A stretch of DNA of 64,000 nt, from NCBI RefSeq assembly GCF_032854445.1, contig NC_088302.1, positions 43,006,645-43,070,644 of the forward strand, read 5' to 3'. Origin of the DNA: Liolophura sinensis (Eukaryota; Mollusca; Polyplacophora; Chitonida; Chitonidae). Position numbers and translations under genes: made by a program. Under the pieces are notes generated by a model that saw only the letters and a program-made list of their open reading frames with translations, was not told the origin of the DNA and did no database searches. Of this stretch, positions 1-11,439 are shown piece by piece (within the stretch, counting starts at the first letter, position 1; the number at the start of each line of letters is the position of its first letter).

Positions 1-99
1 CTATTCCATACCAAAATGCCACTCGCTCGGTGATGCAAAAACCTAACTTGTGTAAGTGCGGAACACAGCAACAGTAAGGCCACAGCAACAGGAAATGCC

Positions 100-345
100 T
101 ACGACCAGTGAAGATGAGTCGTCTCTTAAACTCTTGTATGCCAGCTCAATGTAAACTCGTATGGCCATAGCCACTGGCACCAACTTCGTACGACCAGCTG
201 AGTTGAGTCGCGTCCTAAACTCATGTATGCCAGTTCAATCTCAAGTCGTAAGAGCATAGCGAAAGGAACTGCGTACGACAAATTGAGTCATGTCTTAAAC
301 TCTTGTATGCCGTCGTATAAAGTCGTATGGCAATGACTGATTTCA
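100..345. repeat. Short tandem repeat, about three 85-90 bp units
   Basis: Three imperfect units begin near 100, 190 and 274. Each carries 'tacgac' followed by 'gagtcgt' or a variant, then 'cttaaactcttgtatgcc' and a 'gtcgtatggcatagc'-like end. No coding potential is visible. The surrounding stretch from 345 to about 1,400 holds no gene that I can support; its only open frames are short and have no recognisable protein. Confidence 0.6.
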
Positions 346-1399
346 TTACTAGCACACCGGCTAAAGGACATAGTAGTTGTTTTTGGAATTTTAACGCAGT
401 ACTTTGACTATGAAGTATATGATGTGGCCAACATGTGAAGGTACAAAAAAAATTTCTCAGATTTCGCCTTCAGACGTAAATATGGACTTAAAGTACAATT
501 TCCCTAAAGTTCCAGTGGACAGTACGAACTTAGATTAGCCTGGTTTGGTGGGAGAGCCCATGTTGGGGTCGTGGCTGAGTAGAAAAGGGGTTACCTTTTC
601 ACTCCTTGGGAAAGAGGAGTTTCCGGTTTAATTGTGTGCCTTAAATAGGAAATTTACATATGTCCTCCGATCCCCTTGTGCTTGGTGACCTTAGCAACAA
701 TTGTTTTCTAATGTAATAAAAAAAACAGTGAAGGCTTTCATTCAATTATTACAGGATACATTTTGACACCTGTGTGCGAGTTTTTTTTAATTTGATTACT
801 TACGGTTATAACCGTAAGGCGTTCAACTTGCCTACACCTCGCTGGTGTAAGTCTTGGCAAAATGCCAACATGCTTGTGACGTCACGTTATATCACATTTG
901 CTTGTCCCAAGTCCCTACCCTAAATAAAATGTTATGAATGAACAGATGTGTTAGAAATGAGAGTGCTCATGATGATTTGTATCATCGCTGTAATTGCCAG
1001 TCACAATTAATGGAGTATAGACAAGCAAATCACACGAGTGGTATGTGGTATGCGTCTTGTAAGATGCAATATACTTTAACTTTAACAACACATGCCTTGG
1101 TATTTTGACTTCGCAGTCGTGCATGGTAGAGAGCCTGTTTGTAAATTAAAGCTTTAGATAGTATATTACCCATTAAGCGCATAATTTTTGAATTTCCATT
1201 CAGTGACTGTGTCCTATACACTTTATCATAAAACTCTTCCATCACAGATCAGCGACGACAATGTGATAATTGGCAGATCGTCACATGCAACCGGTGAAAT
1301 ATGGTGAATATACCTCAGTTGGGATTTTATTCTAAATGTTCACGTAAATCACTAAACACAGGCAGTTTGTTTCAGATGCGTGGATGACAGAGAACGTTA

Positions 1400-1880
1400 C
1401 AAATAGATATGTACGGTAGGCAACAGTAAAGCCCTCCTACCATACCTACACATAAGCCGATGGACGATGAACGACAAAAGGAGAGTGAAAAGGAATAGGA
1501 CGGAAAAGATGGCTGTGTAGACACGGATCCTAAGCTAACCTGCCGTTCATTAACAATGCATTTGTACTTTAAAGACATATCTTCCGCTTCGTCCATATGT
1601 ATACTTATCAACCATCGTTTACATGCTGCTAACATTTATACTCCACGCGAGGCACCCCGACTACAACTGACCCCCACCACATTACCTCGTTTGGAATTTT
1701 CGCTACCGCTACCCCTTTGGCTAGCTCTTACTCCTTGGCTCTCCTGTCTATCAGCATACCAGTGGAGTGCCTCAGCATTGTATAAAATCTAAAGTGAATT
1801 GGATCTTTCTCAACGTCTGACTTTGCCTTTGTGTAACAGTCTAATTGAAACGCCTTTCTAACAGAGACATGAGAAAAGGC
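1400..1880. repeat. Dispersed repeat, copy 1 (second copy at 6,445-6,860)
   Basis: This stretch and 6,445-6,860 share a colinear series of blocks: 'gctgtgtagacacg', 'ctaacctgccgttcatta', a 'tttacat..tgctaa.atttat.ctccacg' block, 'ggctagctcttactc', 'tgtctatcagcat' and 'aacagagacacagaaaaggc'-like ends. The element is unnamed here. Small open frames inside it are not conserved between the copies, so I do not call a gene. It may be a non-autonomous transposon. Confidence 0.6.
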
Positions 1881-3153
1881 TTATTTATCTATATAGGCAC
1901 CGATCTTTTATTGTTGACTTGTGTCACCATTGCCACTTTTTTCCGGGACGGTGTATTACATGCACAGAATAAAGATGTGATGAAAAAAAAAACACCCAGA
2001 GCCAATAACTTTCTAGAACAATGGGAATAGCGCCTTTCCACCATCGTCATTCTTTTGAAGACACGTGTATTGACCACAAGACCGAATGTTTTCATTGTCC
2101 CAAGTTTACAGTCACGAGTTTCCGCTTAAAGACAAAAGTGTGTATGACGATGGTAAAAAGTCATGTGGGGATACTGTTTGATCACGTTCTAACTTGGAGA
2201 TAGTCTTTGTATAATATGGACGGAATTCAGGAGGTTATAAACTGTTTTATCTGTTAAAAATTATGTAAACGTAAATGCGACAATTTTAGCGGGCAAGTTT
2301 GTCCCTATCTAGTCAAATTTTATACTTAACTTACATTTTGCAATTCACGTTACCCGTCCTCTCCAAAAGCAAATTTCAGAGCCATAGAAAATCTGTACAT
2401 AGACGAAAAATCACGTATTTGTTTATAGTGTAAAGTGGTCGAAGAAACGTAACTACCATGTTATGGTTCTGATGAGAGTGTCTCTGGCCCTCTCGTAGCT
2501 CTCCGATCATTATCAAGTGATTTTATACTCTTAACCTTGTGTCAAGTACTCACACTAGCCTCACAAAATATGTCAATTTATTCAAATTTTTTCTTTACAG
2601 GAAAATCTTTTCTTCTAATTAATGTTGCACAACACGACAACTAAGCGTCACATACATTTAGAATGCGAACAACAACAACGTTGGGTTGAAAGGTGTTAAA
2701 TCTTATTTTCTTATATACATTTAATGCATACATTTAACTTAGATTAGCGCATGTTCGACTGGCACACAACAAAGTAATATAGTCACAAAATATGGTGCTG
2801 TACAACAATACACATATTTTGAAGCGTTCAAATCAATGTTAATAAAAGCATATAACATTTGCACTGCTTATAAACACAGCTAAAAACTGACTTCGTAAAT
2901 TCATCTATTTCAAAGTGTTTCGTGCGTTTATAATATCTTCCCGGGCGATTTAGCGTAGCACAACTAATTTCTTGCTCTTTCATCATGACACGCCAAATGT
3001 TCTCTCGAACACTTCCTGATTCTGTAATGCTTTATTCCGGAAACAGTTACACAGGATGTAAATGCTTGTCACTTTCCTTTATTCTCGAAAGAAAAAACAT
3101 CTCTAACCTACATCTAAGAAACAAAACAATGAAACAAACGTCACGACTTGTTG

Positions 3154-3163
3154 TGTATATAAA
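3154..3163 (+). promoter_or_regulatory. TATA box of peptide gene A
   Basis: The sequence gtatataaac lies about 30 bp upstream of the predicted transcription start near 3,186. The same element recurs at equivalent positions in unit B (60,117-60,126) and unit C (63,959-63,966), which supports it as a true core promoter. Confidence 0.75.
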
Positions 3164-3185
3164 CACCCTATATTCCAACATTCTA

Positions 3186-3243
3186 TGTCTCTTGCAACAG
3201 CTGAAGAATCACCAATATCCCAACAGACACAGAACATTTTAAG
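3186..3243 (+). other. Predicted 5'UTR exon 1 of peptide gene A
   Basis: The segment runs from the predicted start about 30 bp after the TATA box to a good splice donor (aag|gtatgt, donor at 3,244). It is conserved in copy B and contains 'cagctgaagaatcaccaa'. It has no start codon that leads into the peptide frame, so it is non-coding. The intron would run from 3,244 to 4,121. Confidence 0.6.
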
Positions 3244-4121
3244 GTATGTTTCTATTTGTATTAATCTTTGGAGGTACATGGTCAGGTAAAACTTCATAAA
3301 CCCAGCGTGTTCAGTAACAATGCAAACCTGAAATTATCGGTTTCTAGCAGGCCGGAGCCAACTCGAGTCCAACACAGTTAATTATTTTTCTAAGCAAACG
3401 ACTGGAATGCGTCTGCCCATTCCTGGTGGACGTCATGTGAGTTGCAAATCGAGATACCGTGCTTTCTGTGTTCGAATTTCTCCTACCTGCTCCTGTATGC
3501 CTGACCGCCACCTGAATCCCTACGAACCATTTTAAAAACGAAATGCACACCGCCTAAATCCTCATTTTTTGTGGACAATTCAACAAAACACGGACTAAGG
3601 AATAGAAGAGGTCCATTTTTTTTGGTCAAATCGTTGCTTGCCCTTTTAATCTAAAATATGAAGAAAGCTGTAAGCTGATAACATATTACTGCTTTGCTAT
3701 TGTGTTTAGATAAGATTCTGCTTGATTTCTATTGAAATCACGAATTGTTTTGTTTGCATGGATAGATGTTTAGTACACCACATGCATGAGGCCGGTTGTT
3801 CAATCTCACCTTTTGCTATTGTCCACCTACAACACTGACTGTTAAGATAAATTAAGAAAGAAACAAATGAATAGACAAACAAATCAGAATATTTAACTAA
3901 AATCTATAATAGGAGGGCATTAATTTAGATTTCATTTATGAAATTATATTAAAATCGTTTCCTAAATGTTTATACAACGCCGTTTCGGCATGCTGTTTGA
4001 TTTTTCTAACAGAGAAAGAGACCCCGAGATATATTGTAGGTTTTGCTGTTAAGTTTGTCGACGAGCACCACGAAGAACACTTTACTGTCGATACATGGAC
4101 AGCCTTTTGTTACTGTTACAG

Positions 4122-4688
4122 ATGAAGACTAGGGCCCTTCTCCTGATTCTCTTAATCACTGTCTTTGTCATCCAAAGTGGTGAAGCGGCAAGCCGTTTGT
4201 GTAGACCATGTATCCGACGATGTCTGCGGAAAAGACCCATCCATGTCTGCAGAAAAGTTTGCTTTCGCTTCTGCCGACGTACTGGTAGAGAGGTAACTTA
4301 TAAAGCACACAGTTACAGTGGCTGTGGGTTTTTTTTGTGGGGGGGGGGGGTCTTTTTTGTTTGTTTGTGTGTTTGTTTTTTGTTGGGGTTTTTTGTGGTG
4401 TTTTGCAAAAAACAAATATTAAATAGTTATATTAGCTGTGTTTTTTTTTCTTTTGTGTTGTTTTGCAAAAGGATTTTGGATTAAATATTTTAAATATTTA
4501 AAAATATACGATATGCCATGTGATAGTTAGGAATACAAAAGGTAAGATCTTGCTGCTCTTTTTATTCCCTTCCATTTTGGCAAACCCTACTTTCGTCTAA
4601 TATCACCTATGTACATTTTCAGGCTGTCGCTGAAGATCAGGCGCTTGACGAAGATCATCTCGACACCACCAGCTTTCTGGAGGAGTAG
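4122..4688 (+). CDS. Secreted Arg-rich six-cysteine peptide precursor (antimicrobial-peptide-like), copy A
   Basis: The coding sequence is 4,122-4,292 joined to 4,623-4,688 and encodes 78 residues. The start is the ATG directly after a splice acceptor (gttacag|ATG); an upstream in-frame ATG at 4,095 would lie in the intron. Residues 1-22 are a signal peptide (basic MKTR start, then a Leu/Ile/Val core ending GEA). Residues 23-57 are very basic (11 Arg, 2 Lys, 1 Glu) and hold six cysteines spaced C-x2-C-x3-C-x8-C-x3-C-x3-C (C27, C30, C34, C43, C47, C51). Exon 3 encodes an acidic 21-residue tail with eight Asp/Glu. Signal peptide, cationic cysteine-rich core and acidic C-terminal propiece is the layout of mussel mytilin/myticin precursors, though the cysteine spacing here differs and I recognise no exact family. 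The paired C-x3-C motifs could suggest a helical hairpin. Antimicrobial function is an inference from architecture and charge. Confidence 0.75.
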
Positions 4689-5105
4689 AGTTAGATCTCT
4701 AATTGGGTAAGTAGGGATATATAACATTGACGCTTTGTAAAAGATTTAGAGCAACGCTTTTATCTTTTCCATAAGTTGAGCTAAATGACAACTAATTATA
4801 TACGATTGTGTCTCAAACATGGCAAGATACAGTGGGATTGTCTTTGGTTACAAGTTTTACAAATGCTGAAAATATTAGCGTGTTTCTAAAAAATGGGCTC
4901 TATTCTTCTCTGTAATAATGCCTGGGTCATCTGATCAATAGACAATGAGATAGATTTGTAATTAATCCTTGCTTTCTTTTTCTTTTCGGATCAATTTTTA
5001 GCCTGGACCACACCGTTGAACGTCATCAATGAAGAAAACCGCACGGATAGCGTTCGGAAGCACCGTCAAGATCCCAGTTCTTCTCAATAAACCAGTGTCA
5101 TAAAA
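4689..5105 (+). other. 3'UTR of peptide gene A, interrupted by an intron
   Basis: After the stop at 4,688, exon 3 continues to 4,706 and ends at a strong donor (attgg|gtaagt). The next exon begins at 5,002 after 'caatttttag' and ends near 5,105. An AATAAA signal lies at 5,086-5,091. The same UTR exons are recognisable in copy B. Confidence 0.65.
5086..5091 (+). terminator. Poly(A) signal of peptide gene A
   Basis: AATAAA within 'ctcaataaaccagtgtca'. The block is conserved in copy B at 61,916-61,921. Confidence 0.7.
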
Positions 5106-5209
5106 GCATATATTATCTTACCCGCCTTAGTAATTTCTCATCAGGTAAACAAACAGCATTTAATAACAGAAATCTATACACCAGATCAGTTCAACAGTTT
5201 TGCCGTCCG

Positions 5210-5520
5210 CGTCTCAGAGATTGATAACTAAAACTCCGATACTGAGACTGATTATCAAGGCCATGATCCTGTCATTCTGATATTCAAGACTAAAGCTATG
5301 ATTCTCATATTCACAACTGAAAGTTTTATACGGACATTGATCACTAAAAGTGTGATCCTAAAGTTCATTACTAGATCCGTGATTCTGGTATTAATAACTA
5401 AGGCTGAGATCCTGACATTCACAACTAACACTGTAAACCAGACATTTAGAAACATGACTGTGATCATAGTATTTAGACCGATTGCTAAAACAGTTTATTG
5501 ATGTTGATTGATACTCAAGG
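5210..5520. repeat. Degenerate ~30-bp minisatellite downstream of peptide gene A
   Basis: About nine imperfect units each resemble 'gatcctgacattcacaacta' followed by 'aggctat'. The array recurs in unit B at 62,045-62,230, so it was part of the duplicated block. Open frames on both strands here are by-products of the 30-bp period, a multiple of three. Confidence 0.7.
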
Positions 5521-5599
5521 ATTTATCATTTGGATGGTTGTTAGTTTTGTCGGTAGAGAAGACATGACTGATTATAGTCAAAACCACCGACCGTTTCTG

Positions 5600-6440
5600 A
5601 CGAACTTTACCGTGTGTGACGTACAGGTCATATATTGTGTGATCATATTGTGTGATGTAAAGTGACCTTCTGTGAATGTTACACTGTTTAAACAGCCACG
5701 GAAAGTTGACAACCGATTGAAGTCGCCAAGAACAACTTTTGACAGCAGTCTTTACTGTAAAGTGTTATTCAGTGTGACATGTTTAGGACAATTGTTGGCT
5801 TTACCAGCACGAACAAGCAAACCGGATCAAGCAGGATCACCACGAAAAGATCAACCTTCTAGCATGCTATCAAGGGAGTATTATCAGTGATATGAAGGAT
5901 CTCTAAACATGCCCTCAACAGTTTGATAATTGATATCATGGACCCCATTGCTGATATCCGTGGAGGCAGTGCTAATCTTTAACAACAAAAATGTAACCTT
6001 ATTTCAAAGCATGCCAGGGAATATCTGCTCGATCAGGAGTAGAAGCCAAATTACTCACATACCTCAAGAATAAGGACTAGGTAAAATAAATACAGTTATA
6101 TTAGTTGCAATTGATCAGACGTCCCTAGAAATACTCAAAATACTTTCTTGTCATCACATTTAACACACACCAGTACAATACAACACCTTGATGACAAGCC
6201 TGAATTTCATATGGTGAGTTTGACTGATGGCTTCATGTTACGGACTGAGAAGTAAGCCTCAAATTAATTCGCCAGCCAGATATGTGTACAGGGGTCTACA
6301 TGTACGTGTGTAAATCTAGGTGTCGAAACGGACATTCGCAAACAGCCGTCAACTACCAATTCCCAAGACCAAAAACGTTCAACACAAACCACTTTGATAA
6401 TTTCTCTTACAGTGTAATAACAAATAAAAAAATACAGAAA
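5600..6440. other. Gene-free stretch
   Basis: I see no supported gene in this stretch. The longest open frame (72 codons near 5,672) has no signal, motif or splice context that I recognise. Confidence 0.4.
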
Positions 6441-6444
6441 ATGT

Positions 6445-6860
6445 AACAAATAGGTAGATACAGTAAGCCTTGTGTAGCTCTCCTCCACATAACCTGATGG
6501 ACGGAGCGCCACAGAGTGGGAATCTCAGCTGTGTAGACACGACTCCTTGGCTAACCATTGCTGACAAAAACCTGCCGTTCATTAACCATGCCTTTTCAGC
6601 AAAGACATTCTTGCGTCGCGTTCAGATGATTACTTACCAGCCACTGTTTACATTCTGCTAATATTTATTCTCCACGAGAGGAGCTCCCCTCCAACTGACC
6701 TCCGACATACTGTCGCTGAACCCACCTCGTCTGGCTAGCTCTTACTCACTAACTTGCCGTCTATCAGCATGAGCATAGAGCGCCAACACTACTGTATAAA
6801 ATTGTCTTTGTGTAACAATCTGTAACAGAGACACCAGGAAAGGCATCCTCCGATACATGG
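6445..6860. repeat. Dispersed repeat, copy 2 (first copy at 1,400-1,880)
   Basis: This copy matches 1,400-1,880 block by block, including 'gctgtgtagacacgactcc', 'cctgccgttcattaac' and 'ggctagctcttactca'. It runs straight into the dispersed repeat at 6,840-7,060. No conserved coding frame. Confidence 0.6.
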
Positions 6861-7060
6861 TTCCTTTGCATTGTTTTCATGTGATAGTATGTCAAATTTG
6901 ATGACAACAGGTTGCCACAGTTTACGCATTTTCATGAACAGTTTGAACAAAACCGTGATTGAGGTAAACTGACAAGAGGCCATATTTTACCGGTTTTATG
7001 CGACCAGTTATCACTGCCGTCACTGCTCTGGTTTTATTCTCAGTGCTTTACATATCCAGT
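6840..7060. repeat. Dispersed ~350-bp repeat family (R3), copy
   Basis: Landmarks in order are 'tttgcattg', 'tgatgacaacag', 'gaggtaaactgacaagaggc', 'catatt(t)accggtt', 'gcgaccag' and 'ctctggttttattctcagtg'. The same order appears near 17,330-17,650, 35,740-35,880, 41,960-42,430, 55,980-56,180 and 56,230-56,560. I do not recognise the family name. Confidence 0.6.
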
Positions 7061-8648
7061 CTCGGTGGATAGGGATGCGTCGCCCCACCAACAGCGACAA
7101 TCTGTGGCATCAACCGCCAAAACGCTTCCCATTTACTGTGGATATATATAAAATACAAAATTCAAAGTTATTAAACTTTTTCCATTCTTTTTTAGACGTT
7201 TTGTTTCGTTTTACATGCATTTTTATCAACTGATGTTAATTGCAATTTATTAGACACCAGTGGTCTAGACTTTCTAAAAATGACGTGTTGTCGTCATGAA
7301 TTCCCGCTGTCTGTCGATTCATTGTGTTCCAGTGTTTGCGAATGAAATTTCCTTTTTATATTATGACAGAGTCGCAGTAGTAATATAAACATCCAGAACA
7401 TAATTTTATACTACGTGTGCTTTAACACTAAGACTGTAGGTTTATAATGATATGCTCCGAATGAATGATTAATTTCACCTATGTAAAGGTACCATGGCTT
7501 TTAGAGGTACTCAAGCAATTCAAGGCAGTCTCCGGCGGTCATTGGGACATAGACCACCATTACAACTTCCATTTTTCGTTAGGAATGTAATTCAGTGTAT
7601 AAAGTCTTTTTTTTTTTTTTCCTCCCAGGCGGCCATTTTTGGTGTACAGGTGCATGCTTGTTATTAAAATGCTGGAAATTGTCTAAACTTTGAGGAGGTT
7701 TGAGCTTTATTGATGAAAGTTTGAATTTTGAAAGTTTGAAATTCTGGGCGAGAGGATACAAGGTATGAGGTAGCGATGAGACCGCGAGTGACGTCCCCTC
7801 GGCGTTGCTAGGCACGCCTCCCAGCTACCGGCATAGAAAGATCCAGATTTTGACGGCCAACCTATGTCAAGATTTTTATGACTTCCTTCTCAAAGGGGTC
7901 AGGTAAGCACCAAAGCTTATTGGCTACGGAATGCCTGGGACTGAGCTACAGCGCCGAAAGTTAACTCTGTCACTTATGGAAAATTAATGGGGGTCTGTGG
8001 CCATAGGTGGCTGCAGTCGCTATGGGAATCCCCTAATCACGTGACCTGAATTGACGGCTATTAATAGCTCACGATTATTCTGCATGACGGACCCCCAAAT
8101 CGACAACTTTTAAATCGTTTCAATATATTTTACAGACTCTCTCACACTTATAATTGGAGAAATGCTAATTAATATTACGCATACACTCTCAAGTGCTGCA
8201 AGTAAGACTTTCAAAACGCGCTTAAACTTAACAAATACAGTCATCACTGCATTTGTTGTTGTTGTACACAGGCCATATAAAGTCGATAAATCGGCTGCAA
8301 GATGACCGTACGTAGGGAAAAATCGGGCAGTATTTTTTGTTACATTCCATAGGGGGCGATTCTTTTCAGGATCAAAACAAACACAACTACTTCCTAAAGT
8401 GTACAAACATGATTATAATGTGTTTTAAAGGCCGTTTTTATGCACAAACTTTTAAGGGTCTCCTGATGTCAGATACATTACGCAGGCTTATCGCAAATTT
8501 CTTTGCTTTATACTAAACATACAACACCAAAGAGAGCTCAAAATAATTCTTGCAATTAATATGCATCATATATAATCATATCTGCAATTATTTATTCGAT
8601 CATTACTGAAGTATTTACTGAAGAATATATTTCGACGGCAGCCAGCAT
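7060..8648. other. Gene-free stretch
   Basis: No gene supported. It contains a poly-T/purine tract near 7,605 and a few short open frames without recognisable motifs or conserved splice context. Confidence 0.4.
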
Positions 8649-8650
8649 TA

Positions 8651-10847
8651 GGGGAAGGTGGGGCAAAATGGGACACTTAACTTCATGTACTTATGTGTAG
8701 CTAAATTACAAAGCTGGTGTGTAAAAACAGAGGGTTTGCGATGAAGGGTTATAATATCTTTAATTTTTTAATCATTTTTGGTTTGTATACGCGGACTATT
8801 CCAATAGAAAATAAAAATACTTTCTGTTCGGTATGTCCCATATTGCCCCGCTGGGTGGAGCAAAATGGACCCACATGTCCCATTTTACCCCAACGTACAT
8901 GAATTGAAGGAAGCAATACGTGTTTCAACACAACAAACAAATTTTGGTAGTTGTAGGCCTATGTATTGCCACCTCAAACAAAACACACCGTTCAAGATGA
9001 CATGGTATTGTTTACAGTTTCACTGGTTGGTTACACAGTTCGCAAATAAAAGCATCATCGTCATCATCTATGCCAGCGCAAGCTGGGTGTGCCCACAGTA
9101 AACATGTTGTACACTGGATCATTCCATCGGTGCCTTTGCTCCATAGTTCAGAACAATAGATACATTCTGTATCGACTTCATCAGTTTCGAGCGAAGGGCG
9201 CGTTACATCTGCAACTTCAGGGGTTTTGGCAACTTTAGACACAATCACTGATTTTGGAAGGTGGTTTCGTGTACGCTTTCCTTTACCTTGGGTTGATGTT
9301 TGTGCTTTGCGGACGACTTCATGTCGTGAACTAGATGTTGCCCTGAGAGGCTGTACTTTATCTCCAAGAAGTGAGGATTTGTATGGGCTGCTGGTGAGAA
9401 TAGCTGCCTTGCCACGGCGGACATTTGACTTCCGAGTTTGCCTGACGGTAACTCTGGGTGGGGGTGAAATGTCAAACGGTGACATGTAGCCTGGCGGAAC
9501 TGAATTACCACCCGAGGACTTACTGGTGGAAGACGACACAGGCGTATACAGCGGTGGAGAAATCGAACAGGTTGGATTTTCGGACTGAGTTTCTGGAGCT
9601 TCCGGGATTGTGGGTAGGCCTACATGTAAAATAGTCTCCTCGGCATGTATGCCAGATGTTGACGGCTGCGGCTCAACCAGTGCTTCCTGGATTGGGCTCA
9701 TGCCTGAAACGGACTCCCCTTGTCTGTCAGATGTGGGCTCATCAACAATTGCATCTGTTTGGATGCCATGATCATCTAAATCGATCAATGGGTTGACCGT
9801 TTGGGAGTTTGGATTTGGAACATCTGTAGGTTCTGCGGCAGCAAACTCGTGTGGTTGGAAAATATCCCGGTTTGATGGGGAATATGCCAGTTTTTCGGAA
9901 CCTGTGTGCAGCCGTCTCAGCTGTGCCTGCTTTGACATAGGCTTGGCCAAAGAGATCAGCAACTTGGAAGGTGGTAATCACTCGATCGGGGTTGTTTCGC
10001 AGCCATTTCTCTAACTCCTGGTTGATAATGGCTTCATGAAACTCACATCTAATGGTTGCATTTTATGGGAGCAGTGTGGTGGTAGACATAGTATTTCCAC
10101 GCCATTCTCTCCGGCCAAATCAATCACTTGTATGTTTCTAGTGTGAGTTGCAGTAGAACTCGGTTGTCTTTGGAAGCGCCAGAAGCTCGAATAAAGTGCT
10201 GGAACCATGTTGTGAATATATCCTTTGTTTGAAGAAAAAAACATCATGACGAGTCATTTTATTTACTTATTTATATTTATTTACTTGTCTAAATATAGTT
10301 AGGTTGATGTAGGGTGTAAAGCATCCTTATAAATCCCAAATAAACGTTAAGTATTATAACTTTAATAAAGCCTCGAACTAGTTTGAGTTATACTGTAAAA
10401 TAATGCAGATTATTATATGGGGCAAAACGGGACACAGTGTGGGGCAAAATGGTCCACATGTTCCATTTTGCCCCATTCCAGTGTGTCCCGTTTTGCCCCC
10501 AACTGTTAAAATTGAATCATCGCCATCATGGGCTAAAACTCGTTGCTGTGTTCACATTATTTACTTGTTTGTGGGAGCTAATTATGCAAAGTTTCAAATG
10601 GATATGTTTAAGGTAGTATTTCTTAGGATAAGTTATGCTCATACCGAGCTTAAAAACGTGCTTACCTTAGATCAAACGGGTCAAAATTCAAAAACTGCCG
10701 CTAAAATGAATTCATGTCCACGTGAGCTTTTAATGACGACCTTGTTGTTGTAAATCGACCTCGTTCTGATTCTGGACGCGACATCATACGCGGCAGCACC
10801 AGTATTATGCGTTTCTGAGAACTGTTCCATTTTGCCCCACTTTCCCC
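8651..10847 (-). mobile_element. pogo/Tigger-like DNA transposon, 5'-deleted and frameshifted
   Basis: The ends are inverted repeats of about 26 bp beginning GGGGAAGGTGGGGCAAAATG on the left and the complement of GGGGAAAGTGGGGCAAAATG on the right. A TA dinucleotide lies on each side (8,649-8,650 and 10,848-10,849), as expected for the Tc1/mariner superfamily. Inside are several subterminal copies of the 'ggggcaaaatgg' motif in both orientations near 8,830-8,900 and 10,416-10,500. The interior codes on the minus strand for the C-terminal part of a DDE transposase (see next entry). The DNA-binding half is missing, so this is an internally deleted, non-autonomous copy. Confidence 0.85.
9012..10247 (-). 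pseudogene. Transposase remnant (pogo/Tigger DDE) with C-terminal PHD-type zinc finger
   Basis: Reading on the minus strand from 10,247, one frame has the DDE-family block ending LPPHCSHKMQPLDVSFMKPL. The protein then shifts frame near 10,015 (FRKTGIFPI block) and again near 9,875 into a long frame to 9,012. That last frame has a low-complexity Ser/Pro/Thr linker and ends in a C4HC3-like finger (CIYC, CTTC, HPAC, CELC), a tail commonly carried by invertebrate Tigger-like transposases. The helix-turn-helix, CENP-B-like domain and first catalytic Asp are absent. With at least two frameshifts it cannot make an active enzyme. Confidence 0.8.
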
Positions 10848-10849
10848 TA

Positions 10850-11430
10850 TGGTTGGAGGAAACCGGCAGGTAAAAGATTAAAGAAATGTAACTGACATGA
10901 ATTGCAAATTCTAAAGGGGCACTAGCTGCTACTGTCAGAAGTTGTGGGTATGGTGCACAAAGGGGATATCAAAGTCTTGTTTTGTGTCATTGCCATTGAT
11001 CATCATTAATGATCTCTGGATATCATTTGAAAATTTAATAACTTCTCCCTGTTTTAATCCATGGCATTGTCTCACGTACATGATAATACAACACAATTAT
11101 GAAGTAGTTGGTTAGTGCATAGTTTTGATATGCATGATCTAGCTGACTGTATATTCCATGTATTCTAAGGCTTATGTTGAGGGGATGGGGGTGTGCTGTC
11201 AGGAATATAGGGACAATGATAGAGTCAAATGCAGATGGGTGAATGCACATCTGGCCACCCTTAAGCTGTAGGTTTATCTCTTTGCGGCCATATTTACATT
11301 TTAAGCCTACTGTGCATATCACTCTGTATAGTTTGTAATTAGGCCTAATGGTAGTGGGGCTACCTCGTTCACCAAGTTTATTTAAATATCCTAGCAACCT
11401 CACTGTTACAATCAGGTTTATTAAATATAC
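10850..11430. other. Gene-free stretch with one unexplained 122-codon open frame
   Basis: The minus-strand frame 11,035-11,403 encodes 122 residues with no signal peptide, repeats or motif that I recognise and no matching splice context. I leave it uncalled; it may be chance or a transposon fragment. Confidence 0.3.
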
Positions 11431-11439
11431 CGATAATGG

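Larger units (their letters stand above)
2140..5600 (+). repeat. Segmental duplication unit A (carries peptide gene A)
   Basis: This block is colinear with 59,560-62,350 (unit B) and with 62,790-64,000 (unit C, cut by the window edge). Shared landmarks are a 5' part ('ggtaaa..ctgtttgatca', 'tgttttatctgt', 'caattttagc'), the promoter region ('cacttcctgattc..taacgcttta.tccgga'), the four-exon peptide gene, and the degenerate 30-bp minisatellite at 5,210-5,520. The copies are clearly diverged at most positions, so the duplication is not recent. Confidence 0.75.

Noticed and set aside
4095-4121. Upstream in-frame ATG adding nine residues to peptide A
   Set aside because: The stretch ends in a splice acceptor (gttacag) directly before ATGAAGACT, and the same layout exists in copy B. 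The nine codons are intron sequence, and the shorter start gives a cleaner signal peptide.
4293-4484. Continuation of the peptide A frame past position 4,292
   Set aside because: It reads through a donor (gtaact) into a poly-G/poly-T intron. The phase-matched exon at 4,623 gives a sensible acidic end.
9226-9489. Plus-strand open frame of 87 codons
   Set aside because: Antisense shadow of the pogo transposase C-terminal region.
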